Assembly (NCBI GenBank): GCA_947372105.1 | Contig: CANBSH010000008.1 | Span: 1-61,425 of the forward strand | Source of the DNA: Chitinophagaceae bacterium | GTDB taxonomy: Bacteria > Bacteroidota > Bacteroidia > Chitinophagales > Chitinophagaceae | Direction of reading: 5' to 3' | Length of the DNA: 61,425 nt | Shown: piece after piece, positions 43,927 to 53,808 of the stretch | Layout of the letters: each line of letters starts with the position of its first letter | Numbering within the stretch: the first letter of the stretch is position 1 | The notes under the pieces: generated by a model | Seen by the model: the letters and a program-made list of their open reading frames with translations, nothing else | The model's database searches: none | Told to the model about the DNA's origin: nothing | Position numbers and translations under genes: made by a program

Positions 43927-44265
43927 GTATTCAGCTTCGTCAAAGCCTAATGCGATAATGAGGCTGTCTTTTTCTATTAATGGTCTTTTAATAATAGATG
44001 TTTTTTCCATCATGAGAGCGATGGCTGCCTTTTGTGTTGTAATGCTAGCTTGCACTTTAGGATCTAATTGTCGCCAAGTGGCTCCTTTTTTATTGAGTAA
44101 GCTTTCCCAGCCAACTTGTTTGCTCCATTGTTGTAATAATGTGGCTGTGATTCCTAATTTTTTGTAATCATGGAATACGTAAGATACTTTATGAGCTTTG
44201 AGCCAGTCTAATGCTTTTTTTACGGTATTGCAATTGGGGATGGCGTATACTTTTAAACTACTCAT
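43909..44265 (-). CDS. ArsC/Spx family protein (YffB-like)
   Basis: 118 residues. Thioredoxin-like fold of the arsenate reductase/Spx family. The N-terminal KVYAIPNCNTVKKALDWL has one cysteine (C12) at the active-site position and no second cysteine, as in YffB-type proteins; the downstream KRPLIEKD block is present. True arsenate reduction is not implied. It starts 5 bases after the 167-residue gene and ends inside the palindromic terminator. Confidence 0.85.
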   Translation of the reverse strand: MSSLKVYAIPNCNTVKKALDWLKAHKVSYVFHDYKKLGITATLLQQWSKQVGWESLLNKKGATWRQLDPKVQASITTQKAAIALMMEKTSIIKRPLIEKDSLIIALGFDEAEYKKALK

Positions 44266-44270
44266 TATTT

Positions 44271-44774
44271 TTATTTTATAAATTTCTTACCTAACCAACT
44301 TTCAGATAGGGGTTGTAGCCATTGAGCCTCCATATCTGCTTTATTATTTACTAAGTTGTTAAAATATAAACTGTCATTTGATAATATGCCATTTTCAATT
44401 GCATAACTCACTTGTGTATAAGGAACTGTTTGTACTGTATCTTTGATCCAAAAAGCAAGTAGTTCTCTATTGAACATTTGAAGACCAAACTGTTTTTCGA
44501 TCTGTTTTATAATATGTACGGAACTATCGGTACTACAACCGCCCACAGTGGTCACACTTTCGTCTGCCATCATGATAATAAATTGACCGTATAAGATAGT
44601 TGCAAAACCTTTTACAGGAGCGCCATGACTTTTCCATTGATCCACAAAATTTTCCAAGAGTGGTTCAATATCAAAGATCTCATTCATGGTAAATGTTCGA
44701 TTCGCTTGATATATCCATACTTTGGATTGCGGATGAAAATTTGCGGGTAATATATTGGGTAAATGGACTGTCAT
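44271..44774 (-). CDS. Conserved Bacteroidota protein, function unknown
   Basis: 167 residues with no signal peptide or membrane helix. Contains VGGCSTDSSVHIIKQIEKQFG, a conserved segment in relatives. From memory, homologues are often labelled ABC transporter ATPase, but no Walker motif is visible and that name seems wrong. It lies between the soluble Fe-S protein (10 bases) and the ArsC-like gene (5 bases) in one unit, suggesting a link to redox or Fe-S enzyme function. Confidence 0.65.
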   Translation of the reverse strand: MTVHLPNILPANFHPQSKVWIYQANRTFTMNEIFDIEPLLENFVDQWKSHGAPVKGFATILYGQFIIMMADESVTTVGGCSTDSSVHIIKQIEKQFGLQMFNRELLAFWIKDTVQTVPYTQVSYAIENGILSNDSLYFNNLVNNKADMEAQWLQPLSESWLGKKFIK

Positions 44775-44784
44775 AATATTTAAT

Positions 44785-45564
44785 TTATTGAATGGCTTGT
44801 GCTACTATTTCAGCAATATCTAACACTGAAGTGTTAGTAGTTTCTGTTCGATTATTGATACCATCAGTAAGCATGGTATTACAGAAAGGGCAGGCGCTCG
44901 CGACACAATTTGCCTTGGTTTCTATAGCTTCATTGGCTCTTTCGGTATTGATTCTTAGATCTCCTTTTTCTTCTTCTTTAAACATTTGCGCACCACCAGC
45001 ACCACAGCATAATCCGTTAGATTTACATCTCTTCATTTCCTTCAACTCTATGGATAAACTTTCTAATACTTTTCGGGGTGCTTCATAAATGCCATTGGCT
45101 CTTCCTAAATAACAACTATCATGATATGTGATGGTTTTTCCAGCCCATTCATTACTATCTGTTATTTTTATTTTTCCTGATTCAATGAGTTCTTGTAATA
45201 ATTGTGTGTGATGAATTACATCGTAATTACCTCCAAGAGCGGGGTATTCATTTTTTAAGGTATTAAAACAATGAGGGCAGGTGGTCACAATTTTTTGTAT
45301 ACCATATCCATTTAATGTTTGAATATTTTGATAAGCCATCATTTGAAACATAAATTCATTACCTGCTCGTCTGGCTGGATCGCCAGTGCATGCTTCTTCC
45401 TTTCCTAAGATGGCATAGTTGATTCCGGCAGCTTCTAAAATAAAAGCAAAAGCTTTCGTAATCTTTTGTGCTCTTTGATCAAAACTTCCAGCACAACCCA
45501 CCCAAAATAAAATATCGGGTGTTTGTCCACTCGCCATCATTTCTGCCATTGTATTCACCTTCAT
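44785..45564 (-). CDS. Cysteine-rich (CCG-domain) Fe-S protein, HdrB/LldE-like
   Basis: 259 residues with two cysteine-rich CCG domains. First: WVGCAGSFDQRA and TTCPHCFNTLKNEYP. Second: YHDSCYLGR, NGLCCGAGGAQMF and ASACPFCNTM. These domains bind non-standard [4Fe-4S] clusters in heterodisulfide reductase B and in glycolate or lactate oxidase subunits. It follows the membrane Fe-S protein by 11 bases, so the pair resembles an HdrC-like/HdrB-like electron-transfer module; the donor and acceptor are not known. Confidence 0.88.
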   Translation of the reverse strand: MKVNTMAEMMASGQTPDILFWVGCAGSFDQRAQKITKAFAFILEAAGINYAILGKEEACTGDPARRAGNEFMFQMMAYQNIQTLNGYGIQKIVTTCPHCFNTLKNEYPALGGNYDVIHHTQLLQELIESGKIKITDSNEWAGKTITYHDSCYLGRANGIYEAPRKVLESLSIELKEMKRCKSNGLCCGAGGAQMFKEEEKGDLRINTERANEAIETKANCVASACPFCNTMLTDGINNRTETTNTSVLDIAEIVAQAIQ

Positions 45565-45575
45565 ATACTTTTATT

Positions 45576-46853
45576 TTAATCTTGCTTTGTCCATGCATCT
45601 CTATCATCTGGAGAAAATTTCCATGGCGCAAAATTGTTTTCTATATTACTAAACATGCTATTCCATTCTGAAGGAGCATTGCTTTCCTCCATGATAAGAG
45701 AACGGCGTAATTCTAAAATGATATCCATGGGAGAAATACTTACAGGACATTCTTCCACACAAGCATTACAAGTAGTACATGCTCTTAATTCTTCCACTGT
45801 GATATAATCATGTAGAAGGGTTTTACCATCTGGAATAAATTGCTTGTTTTGAGTTATATTTTTTGCAATGCTTTCCATTCTATCTCTGGTAGACATCATA
45901 ATTTTTCGGGGGCTCAATAATTTGCCTGTGGCATTTGCAGGGCAGGCCATGGAACATCTTCCACATTCGGTGCAACTATAAGCGTCCATTAAATTTTTCC
46001 AAGTAAGATCGGTAGCTTCTTTAGCACCAAAACTATCTGGAGCCACTGCATTGCTAGGGGCAAGTTCTGGTTGCATGGCATACAACACTTCATTTTGAAT
46101 GGAAGTCATATTATGCATTGTTCCTTTGGGTTCTAATGGCGCATAATAGGCGTTAGGAAATGCAAGTATAATATGAAGATGCTTTGAGTAAGGCAAGTAG
46201 TTCATGAAAGCATAAATCCCAATAATATGTATCCACCAAGCGGTATGTTCAATGAGGTTCAGTTGATCATATGAAAAAGAAGAGGTAAAATATGTTTTCA
46301 AATGAGAAGAAACAATAAAGGAAGTGTTTACTTCTGTAGCATTCATGGTTAAAAAAAGAGTCATTAAAATAATTTCCACGATCAATATATAGTTCGCATC
46401 AGAGCGAGGCCAACCATTTAAATCTTGACTTAAAAATCTTTTTATTTTTAAAATATTTCGACGCACTAAAAATATAATACAGGCCGCCAACACTAATACC
46501 GCAAGTATTTCAAAGCTGTTAATTAAAAAGGGATAGTAGGCTCCCAATGGTTTTTCGAAAACACGATGTGTTCCCAAAATCCCATCAGCTATAATTTCTA
46601 GTAATTCAATATTAATGACTATGAAACCAACGTAGACTATTAAGTGCATGAATGCCACTAAGGGCTTACGAAACATCTTTTTTTGCCCTAAAGCCAGTAA
46701 CAAAACATTTTTCCACCTTCGCATAGGTTGATCATAAGCGTCAAATGGTTTACCTAATAAAATAGTACTTCGAATCCCCATTAACTTCTTTGCAAACCAT
46801 CCAATCGCCACGAGGGTGATGATCAAAAAAAATAGTTGGCTGAATAGTTCCAT
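45576..46853 (-). CDS. Membrane-bound 4Fe-4S dicluster protein, HdrC-like
   Basis: 425 residues from the ATG at 46853 (MELFSQLFF); the ORF could begin at 46904 with 17 more residues. Several membrane helices occupy the first 240 residues, then a ferredoxin-like part with two CxxCxxCxxxC sites: 294-304 (CTECGRCSMAC) and 359-369 (CTTCNACVEEC). Histidines in the helices (e.g. EHTAWWIHIIG) could bind haem. It likely passes electrons between the quinone pool and its soluble partner encoded next. Confidence 0.87.
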   Translation of the reverse strand: MELFSQLFFLIITLVAIGWFAKKLMGIRSTILLGKPFDAYDQPMRRWKNVLLLALGQKKMFRKPLVAFMHLIVYVGFIVINIELLEIIADGILGTHRVFEKPLGAYYPFLINSFEILAVLVLAACIIFLVRRNILKIKRFLSQDLNGWPRSDANYILIVEIILMTLFLTMNATEVNTSFIVSSHLKTYFTSSFSYDQLNLIEHTAWWIHIIGIYAFMNYLPYSKHLHIILAFPNAYYAPLEPKGTMHNMTSIQNEVLYAMQPELAPSNAVAPDSFGAKEATDLTWKNLMDAYSCTECGRCSMACPANATGKLLSPRKIMMSTRDRMESIAKNITQNKQFIPDGKTLLHDYITVEELRACTTCNACVEECPVSISPMDIILELRRSLIMEESNAPSEWNSMFSNIENNFAPWKFSPDDRDAWTKQD

Positions 46854-46929
46854 AATTGTGGTTAAAAGAATACCTAAAATTAAATCATTTGAGGGTTGGT
46901 TCATTCAAAAATCACAAAAAACTAAATTA

Positions 46930-47898
46930 TTAGTAATATAGCCATTGACTAGATATTTTACCATTAGAAAGTAGTAAAGTAGGAGCAGGGAATTTGATTG
47001 CGTTTAAAACAAATAGTAAAGATTTGACTGCCTTACTTTTAGTAGGAATTTTTTCAAAATCAACATCTAAAGACAAATACCATTGGGAGTATCTTTTAAT
47101 GTCGGGCCTATCTATAAATGCCGTGGAAGTGGTCCAACTATTTTTATAGCCTCCAAACATATTTTCTGCTCCATAACCAATAGCAATATTGAGCCATTTA
47201 GGGGCTGGGGTTTGGGGTAAAAAAGAATGAACATTAGCACTTAGCCAATAAGTTTGGGCATTATAGTCCTTGAGTAATCTTTCGGGTAAAAAACTGCCAA
47301 AATACTGGTTGGTTCTGGCTTCTAATTGTGGATCTGTATACTTATTATAATGAGCGCTAAATTTGAGCCTTATTTTTTGTGTTCCCCAGGCCCATTGTTG
47401 GCTCGCCCAAATTCCTGTGCCTAATGTATTTGCTGCCATATCATTCCAACTCCAACCCCATTGACTTGAAAATCCATCTAAAGTTTCAATGATCGTTTGA
47501 TATCCAATACCTGTTAAACTAGCGTAAAGAATTGCTTTTTTGGGGGAAGCTCCCGCCCATTGCCAGGAAGTATGTCCAATTCGACTTAATTGATAAGCTG
47601 TATAAGCATGACCTACTTTATCCATTTTCAGCCATTCCCCACCGTCATTGTAAAAATGAAAACTACTTCTAGGATAATTCGCATACCAAGCTTGATTTAA
47701 AGCAAGTAATGACCCTCCATAGCCTAAAGTTTGTAATTTTGTAACGAGTGAAAGGCGTTTTTTAAATAAGGTAGATGAATCGGTAGTATTTGATATTATT
47801 GTTTGATTATTAAAGACAATGGTATCATTATGTTGCGCAAAACAAAGCTGTGCACTTAAAACCCATCCTAATATTAATAATAAGCCTCTTTTATTCAT
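46930..47898 (-). CDS. DUF2279 family outer-envelope protein
   Basis: 322 residues. Signal peptide (cut after CFAQ). Contains the conserved pattern YNDGGEWLKMDKVGHAYTAYQLS and the GWSWNDMAANTLG block of the DUF2279/YfiM-like family, with likely membrane-associated amphipathic strands. The function is unknown. First gene of the minus-strand unit that continues with the Fe-S pair; the next gene starts 76 bases on. Confidence 0.78.
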   Translation of the reverse strand: MNKRGLLLILGWVLSAQLCFAQHNDTIVFNNQTIISNTTDSSTLFKKRLSLVTKLQTLGYGGSLLALNQAWYANYPRSSFHFYNDGGEWLKMDKVGHAYTAYQLSRIGHTSWQWAGASPKKAILYASLTGIGYQTIIETLDGFSSQWGWSWNDMAANTLGTGIWASQQWAWGTQKIRLKFSAHYNKYTDPQLEARTNQYFGSFLPERLLKDYNAQTYWLSANVHSFLPQTPAPKWLNIAIGYGAENMFGGYKNSWTTSTAFIDRPDIKRYSQWYLSLDVDFEKIPTKSKAVKSLLFVLNAIKFPAPTLLLSNGKISSQWLYY

Positions 47899-48032
47899 AC
47901 TTCAAAAATCAAATTTAAACATTAATACCAATAAAAGCGAATAAGCAAATTGGTGGTATTGCTAATATTTCTTAAAATTGCCATTAAAGGCTTTATTTCG
48001 TAGAGAAAATAGAGATCATTAAATAAACAGCT

Positions 48033-49760
48033 ATGAGTCAGCAAATTGAAGAGAATGTAAAATCTTGGTTGGAGGGTAATTATGATGCAGCCACCCAGCA
48101 AGCCATTCGTGAGATGCAATCAAATAATAAGGAAGAGTTAGAAGATTCTTTTTATCGAAGTTTAGAATTTGGAACAGGGGGGTTAAGAGGTATTATGGGT
48201 GTAGGTACGAATCGAATTAATAAGTACACCATAGGAATGGCAACACAAGGTTTTTCTAATTATTTATTAAAAACATATCCAGGTGAAAAAATAGCGGTAG
48301 CCATAGGACATGACAGCCGAAATAATTCAAGATTTTTTGCAGAAACAACTGCACAAGTATTTGCAGCCAATGGCATTCAGGTTTATTTATTTGAAACACT
48401 AAGACCAACTCCTGAATTAAGCTTCGCTATTCGTTATTTGAAATGCAAAGCTGGCGTGGTTTGTACTGCTTCGCATAATCCTAAAGAATACAATGGCTAT
48501 AAAGCTTATTGGAATGATGGAGGACAATTAGTGCCGCCACATGATAAAAATGTCATTACAGAAGTAGAAGCTATTCAATCGGTGGATGATGTGAAATGGA
48601 ATGGAGGAGAGGCTCTTATTTCATTGATGGGAAGGGATATGGATGTCGCTTATATTAAAATGTTGAAATCCTTAAGTGTCTATCCCGAAGTCATCGCGCA
48701 ACAACATGATTTAAAAATAGTTTATACACCCATTCATGGTACAGGAATTACTTTAGTGCCTCAAGTGCTTCAGGAATTTGGATTTACCCATGTAACTGTG
48801 GTAGAAGAACAATCAAATCCTGATGGAAATTTTCCTACGGTAAAATATCCAAATCCTGAAGAAAGCGAAACCATGAGTATGGGGTTGGCAAAAGCGAAAG
48901 CATTGGATGCAGATATTTTATTAGGAACGGATCCTGATGCAGATAGAGTGGGAATTGGCGTTAAGAATCATAAAGGGGAGTGGGTGTTAATGAATGGGAA
49001 TCAAACTGCAGTGTTGGCCTTTGCCTATATGATGGAAGCTAGAAAAGCAAAGGGTATTGCAAAGCCCAATGATATGGTGATTACTACTATTGTTACTACC
49101 GAAATGATTAATGAAGTAGCGAAGCAAAATGAAGTGAATTGCTATAATGTATTAACTGGATTTAAGTGGATCGCCGAATTAATTAAGGAAAAAGAAGACA
49201 AAGAAAATTATGTGATTGGGGGAGAAGAAAGTTTTGGATTAATGATTGGAGATCAAATTAGAGATAAAGATGCGATTAGTGCTGTGGCATTGCTTTGTGA
49301 AATGGCTGCTTATGAGAAGAGCAAAGGGAAATCTTTGTTTGATAAAATGATTGAGTTGTATATTCAATATGGTTTTTATTATGAAACATTAATAAGTATC
49401 ACTAAAAAAGGGATGAATGGGCAACAAGAAATCAAAGCCATGATGGAAGGCTATCGACAAGCACCACCTGCTACTATTAATGGCTCTAAAGTTGAAATAT
49501 TATTAGATTATGAATTACAAGCGGGTAAAAATTTATTGACAGGGGAGTCTTGGAAAATCAATTTACCTAAAAGCAATGTGTTGCAATTTATCACTCAGGA
49601 TGGGAGTAAAGTTTCGGCAAGACCATCGGGTACAGAGCCTAAAATAAAATTTTATTTTAGTGTGCATACCACATTGACTGATGATGCTGCATTTGATGCT
49701 ACTTATGCGATATTGCAGGATAAAATAAAAGGTATTATTGCAGACATGCAGTTACATTAA
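48033..49760 (+). CDS. Phosphohexomutase (phosphoglucomutase/phosphomannomutase family)
   Basis: 575 residues in the four-domain alpha-D-phosphohexomutase layout. The phosphoserine is S147 in VVCTASHNPKEYNGYK; the metal loop is GTDPDADRVGIGV; the sugar-binding loop is GGEESFGLMIGD; the phosphate-binding end is ARPSGTEPKIKFYF. The N-terminal FGTGGLRGIMGVGTNR is typical of the long PGM2-like branch of Bacteroidota. Likely interconverts glucose-1-P and glucose-6-P. Diverges from the DUF2279 gene. Confidence 0.92.
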   Translation: MSQQIEENVKSWLEGNYDAATQQAIREMQSNNKEELEDSFYRSLEFGTGGLRGIMGVGTNRINKYTIGMATQGFSNYLLKTYPGEKIAVAIGHDSRNNSRFFAETTAQVFAANGIQVYLFETLRPTPELSFAIRYLKCKAGVVCTASHNPKEYNGYKAYWNDGGQLVPPHDKNVITEVEAIQSVDDVKWNGGEALISLMGRDMDVAYIKMLKSLSVYPEVIAQQHDLKIVYTPIHGTGITLVPQVLQEFGFTHVTVVEEQSNPDGNFPTVKYPNPEESETMSMGLAKAKALDADILLGTDPDADRVGIGVKNHKGEWVLMNGNQTAVLAFAYMMEARKAKGIAKPNDMVITTIVTTEMINEVAKQNEVNCYNVLTGFKWIAELIKEKEDKENYVIGGEESFGLMIGDQIRDKDAISAVALLCEMAAYEKSKGKSLFDKMIELYIQYGFYYETLISITKKGMNGQQEIKAMMEGYRQAPPATINGSKVEILLDYELQAGKNLLTGESWKINLPKSNVLQFITQDGSKVSARPSGTEPKIKFYFSVHTTLTDDAAFDATYAILQDKIKGIIADMQLH

Positions 49761-49769
49761 AATCAAGGC

Positions 49770-50432
49770 ATGCGAAAATTAGAAGACGCTTATTTACATA
49801 AAGGATTAAGAAGGCAATTGGTTCAACAATTACAAGAAAAGGGAATTACCGATGAAAGGGTATTAGCGGCTATTGGAAATATCCCAAGACATTTTTTTCT
49901 AGATTCAGCATTTGATAAAATTGCTTATGAGGATCGCGCATTTCCAATTGCAGCGAATCAAACTATTTCACAACCCTACACAGTGGCTTATCAAACTCAG
50001 CTATTACAAATAAAAAAAGGGGATAAAGTACTTGAAATTGGAACAGGAAGTATGTATCAAACCACAGTGCTTGCCGAGATGGGGGCGAAAGTGTATACAG
50101 TCGAAAGACAAAAACAATTATTTGATCAAACTCCAAAATATATTTTCAAAGAAAATTATCCAGATATACATTTCTTTTTTGGGGATGGATTTGAGGGGCT
50201 TCCTAATTTAGCTCCTTTTGATAAAATATTAATCACTGCAGCGGCCCCTACTATTCCCGAAAAATTATGGGAACAACTCAAAGTAAGAGGTCAAATGGTG
50301 ATTCCTGTAGATGAGTCAGAAACAGCTCAACGTATGCTAAGACTCACTAAAAAGCGCGATGGAACTGCAAAGAAGGAATCCTTTGATGAGTTTTCTTTTG
50401 TGCCTATGTTGCAAGGAAAAACCCATAAATAA
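49770..50432 (+). CDS. pcm: Protein-L-isoaspartate O-methyltransferase
   Basis: 220 residues. Methylates isoaspartyl residues in damaged proteins with S-adenosylmethionine. Landmarks: the N-terminal IPRHFFLD, ANQTISQPYTVAYQTQ, the SAM loop VLEIGTGSMYQTTVLAEMG and FDKILITAAAP. The SAM motif reads GSMYQ where many enzymes have GSGYQ. It starts 9 bases after the mutase gene. Confidence 0.93.
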   Translation: MRKLEDAYLHKGLRRQLVQQLQEKGITDERVLAAIGNIPRHFFLDSAFDKIAYEDRAFPIAANQTISQPYTVAYQTQLLQIKKGDKVLEIGTGSMYQTTVLAEMGAKVYTVERQKQLFDQTPKYIFKENYPDIHFFFGDGFEGLPNLAPFDKILITAAAPTIPEKLWEQLKVRGQMVIPVDESETAQRMLRLTKKRDGTAKKESFDEFSFVPMLQGKTHK

Positions 50433-50493
50433 ACTTCTTTTCGAGTAAGCTTATCTATGGGCTTTAGATTTCTATTATTTTTAGAAATAAATT

Positions 50494-53097
50494 TTACTGT
50501 TGCATTTGATCCATGGCGCCGCCGTCTTCCATCTTATTATTTTTTCTACGTAATAAGTTGACATCAAATTTACCAAAGCGATAAGAGAAGTTTAACCTAA
50601 AGAATTGTTGGTCTCTTATTCTAGTTACATTTTGAATAAAGTATTGGCTTTCGGAATAAGTTTTATTCACTCTAGTTTTGAAAACATCACTCACACTCAA
50701 AGATAAGCTTGCAGTTCTACCACCTGATAAAGTCCAATCTTTTTTAAAGGCCATATCGAAATCATAGAAAGGGAAGTTATATCCTTGCGCAGTAGATTGT
50801 GGACCGCCAAATCCACCACCACCCATTCCTCCACCACCACGGCCACCACCACCACCACTTCCACCACCGCCTGGAGGTAAGATAGTTTTAGCTTGGTATT
50901 GACCACTAAACTGAATCGAATATCCATTGGGTAGTTTAAAAGTATTATTCATTTTACTAAACCAGCTCGTTAAATTATTATCTACATTTTGACCTGGTAT
51001 AGTTGCTTGTATAGAAGAATTAAATAAGTTAAAGCTTAAGTTTAAATCCCACCATTTTGCAACTGCAGTTTTATTGCTTATTTCTAAACCATAAGTAACA
51101 GCAGTGTTCGCGTTGATATAAGAACTATAATAAGCACTATCATTGGTCGAAGGGTTGATGGCTTTATAAATATAGTTGGTGATTAAATCGGTGCTGTATT
51201 TATAATAAGCGCTCACTAATAAATTAGATCCTTTTTTATAGGCGTTATTGTAATTGATTTCGATAGAATGAGTGAACTGTGGTTTTAAGCCTGGGTTACC
51301 CACCGAAATATTTTGAGGATCACTATAATCTGGGAAAGGTTGTAATTGAAAAAAGTTAGGAGCATTAATACGTTTGGAGTAATTTAATTGAAGATCATTT
51401 TTGTCATTCAATTTATAGGTTACAAACGCACTAGGGAATAAGGAGATAGGGAGAGATGTTTTAAAATGAAGAGAATCTTTACCTGCATTATTTTGAACAT
51501 CTACTGTGAAAGTTCGACTTTCACCTCTTAAACCTAATTGATAGCTAATATTATTTTTTTTGCCACTTAAATTAATATATCCAGCAGAAATACTTTCACC
51601 ATATTTATATTTATTACTGATGCTACTTAAGAACACATTATTTCTAAATTGATCTCGGCCACTATGTTCGTCTCTAATGTTTATACGCATACCAGTTTCA
51701 AATTTCACATCACCTGCGAATTCACGTGTATAATCAATGTTGGTAGTATAATTTTTGCTATTGCCAACGCCATTACTCTTTTGATTTAAAGTAGGAAAGT
51801 TGGGGTATTTAATATCAGACCAACTATTGCTATTACTTTCGTTATAATTGTAGTCTGCAGATAATTCATGTCCTTTCTCGGCAAACAAATGCTTGTAACT
51901 TAATTGTGCTCCTTTATTTAAGAAATCAAAATTATTGCTGTTGGTGATTGTATAAGCTTTATGCACTCCAGATTTTACGCTATCAATAGATTGATCTCCC
52001 GAAGAACCCATATCTCCTTGCATAATATTAGCATACAAAGAAAAAGTATTACGATTATCTGGTAAATAATCCATTCCAGCACGATAAAAATTAAAGGATC
52101 CATTACCGGTGCTATTATTGATTGTAGTTACTTCGGTAGGAATAGAATTTCCAAGGATATTACGAACCGTGGTATTAGTATTCACTGATTTACGGCCATT
52201 GATATTCGCGCTTACAGAGAAGTTTAATTTGCTATCTCTTACATTCATATCACCACCGCCATTAAATTTTCCTCGCATATCAACGCCTGTTCTTACGCCA
52301 CCATTATATCCATTCTTCTTATTTTTCTTTAAGACAATGTTTAAGATACCAGCGTTTCCACCAGAAGCGTCATATTTTGCTGATGGATTCGTGATAATTT
52401 CCACTCTATCAATAATGTCCGCAGGAATTTGATCCATCGTTAAAGTAGTAGGACGATTATCAATTAATAACGTAGGAGTGGCATTTCGTAAAGTGACGTT
52501 GCCATCAATATCTACATTTAAGTTAGGAATGCTTTTCATCACTTCTACCGCAGTTTGGCCGGTGCTCATGATGTTTTTATCTACGTTAAATATTTTACGA
52601 TCAATTCCCATTTCAAATTGTGGACGAGCAGTGCTTGTGACAGTGACACTTTGTAAATCATTCACTGATTCTTCTAATTTAATATTCCCCAAATCCTTAT
52701 CCACTGCAGCCATCATATCCTGCATGTTTTGACCAGGCGTCATTTTAACATTAAAGCTGATGGTTTTATCTAATTTTTTAAATCCAATACCAGAAATACT
52801 CAACTTGAAATTGCCCATAATGGGTAAGTTTTCAAAACTAAAATCACCATTGGATGCACTTAATTGGGTACCTAAAATAGTTTCGGTACTTTTCTTAGTT
52901 ACAGGATCAAACTTGCTTCCTTTTATTTGTAAAGTAGCACCTTCAATTCCTTTCTTATTGCCGTCTACTATTTTTCCATAAAATCGACCCATATTCATGT
53001 TTCCACCAGCAGCTTTTGCAGCTCCAGTTGGGTATTGGGCAAAACTATTTAGTTGAGTAGCGCAAAACAAAAATGCAAATAATATTATCTTTTTCAT
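50494..53097 (-). CDS. TonB-dependent-receptor-like outer-membrane protein (OMP_b-brl_3 type)
   Basis: 867 residues. Signal peptide, an N-terminal carboxypeptidase-regulatory-like beta domain (GKIVDGNKKGIEGATLQIKG), a plug-like domain (GQTAVEVMKSIPNLNVDIDG), then a large beta barrel. The end lacks the classic C-terminal TonB-receptor phenylalanine, and the class matches the outer membrane protein beta-barrel family 3. Near the C-terminal sixth, a glycine-rich loop (GGGGSGGGGGRGGGGMGGGG; 50809-50876) interrupts the barrel. The ligand is unknown; no SusD-like partner follows. Confidence 0.83.
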   Translation of the reverse strand: MKKIILFAFLFCATQLNSFAQYPTGAAKAAGGNMNMGRFYGKIVDGNKKGIEGATLQIKGSKFDPVTKKSTETILGTQLSASNGDFSFENLPIMGNFKLSISGIGFKKLDKTISFNVKMTPGQNMQDMMAAVDKDLGNIKLEESVNDLQSVTVTSTARPQFEMGIDRKIFNVDKNIMSTGQTAVEVMKSIPNLNVDIDGNVTLRNATPTLLIDNRPTTLTMDQIPADIIDRVEIITNPSAKYDASGGNAGILNIVLKKNKKNGYNGGVRTGVDMRGKFNGGGDMNVRDSKLNFSVSANINGRKSVNTNTTVRNILGNSIPTEVTTINNSTGNGSFNFYRAGMDYLPDNRNTFSLYANIMQGDMGSSGDQSIDSVKSGVHKAYTITNSNNFDFLNKGAQLSYKHLFAEKGHELSADYNYNESNSNSWSDIKYPNFPTLNQKSNGVGNSKNYTTNIDYTREFAGDVKFETGMRINIRDEHSGRDQFRNNVFLSSISNKYKYGESISAGYINLSGKKNNISYQLGLRGESRTFTVDVQNNAGKDSLHFKTSLPISLFPSAFVTYKLNDKNDLQLNYSKRINAPNFFQLQPFPDYSDPQNISVGNPGLKPQFTHSIEINYNNAYKKGSNLLVSAYYKYSTDLITNYIYKAINPSTNDSAYYSSYINANTAVTYGLEISNKTAVAKWWDLNLSFNLFNSSIQATIPGQNVDNNLTSWFSKMNNTFKLPNGYSIQFSGQYQAKTILPPGGGGSGGGGGRGGGGMGGGGFGGPQSTAQGYNFPFYDFDMAFKKDWTLSGGRTASLSLSVSDVFKTRVNKTYSESQYFIQNVTRIRDQQFFRLNFSYRFGKFDVNLLRRKNNKMEDGGAMDQMQQ

Positions 53098-53231
53098 ACT
53101 TATTGGATGGGCATTGATCCCTTGAGTTTATTTGAGTTTGCAAATATCAATCATATTCTCTAAGAAAGGTAACTAGATTGTATAAGCGGTAAAGGTGTTT
53201 AATGACGATTGGGTCAAAAGAATGTGTTCGT

Positions 53232-53756
53232 TTAAAAATGGGGTAAAATAAATGCGATGAGGAGTCCCCAAATGATACCCCATCCAAGAGCGACCCATCT
53301 TATGGTACGCGTGGCCAATAACAATTTCAGTTCCAGTGTTTTGAGGAACGAAAGACTCATTTTTTTATGCAAATCTTCCACATTTTGAGCAGTGAGTTTT
53401 TCGAGCAGGGTAGGAAATAATTGTTCTAATTCCTGCATGAATACCCATTTTAATTCCCCCACTGTTTTTTCTCCAATAAACATGGAAATCATAGGAAGTT
53501 TTTCTTTGATAGTATGTTGAAAAAAATGGTCTAATTGTTGATCCACAAAAGGAGTAAGAGATTTAAAACTTTGAGCGGATTGAGAAAGTAAAATTTCTTC
53601 AACCGGCAATTGCTTTATCAATTGAACAAATGGCGCTTCCCATTGAAAGCTTCCAATAGTAAAAGGGAACTTTGGGAAAAAAAGCATTTTGACCAAGAAC
53701 CAAACTAGGAACCAGGAAAAAATTCCAACCATAAAAGGCAGCAAGATGAATTGCAT
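53232..53756 (-). CDS. DUF445-like membrane protein
   Basis: 174 residues. One membrane segment at each end (LLPFMVGIFSWFLVWFLVKML and WVALGWGIIWGLLIAFIL) with an amphipathic helical middle. The segment KLPMISMFIGEKTVGELKWVFMQEL resembles the conserved part of DUF445/YheB proteins, but it is shorter than those. Role unknown. It lies 49 bases before the tRNA gene on the same strand. Confidence 0.6.
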   Translation of the reverse strand: MQFILLPFMVGIFSWFLVWFLVKMLFFPKFPFTIGSFQWEAPFVQLIKQLPVEEILLSQSAQSFKSLTPFVDQQLDHFFQHTIKEKLPMISMFIGEKTVGELKWVFMQELEQLFPTLLEKLTAQNVEDLHKKMSLSFLKTLELKLLLATRTIRWVALGWGIIWGLLIAFILPHF

Positions 53757-53772
53757 ATATCTGTTTTGTAAA

Positions 53773-53802
53773 AAAACCTATCCGGGTTAAGGGATAGGTT
53801 TT
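53773..53802 (-). terminator. Terminator after tRNA-His
   Basis: Perfect 11-bp palindrome AAAACCTATCC (53773-53783) with GGATAGGTTTT (53792-53802). On the minus strand it lies directly downstream of the tRNA and ends in a run of T. Confidence 0.85.
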
Positions 53803-53808
53803 AAAGGG

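Noticed and set aside
43853..44167. Plus-strand frame of 104 codons
   Set aside because: It runs antisense to the well-supported ArsC-like gene and across the palindromic terminator.
50809..50876. Repetitive CCACCACCA tract as a possible CRISPR or microsatellite
   Set aside because: It is explained by consecutive glycine codons on the minus strand; there are no spacers.
50697..50927. Minus-strand 76-codon frame with valine runs
   Set aside because: It is the frame-shifted reading of the glycine codons of the barrel gene.
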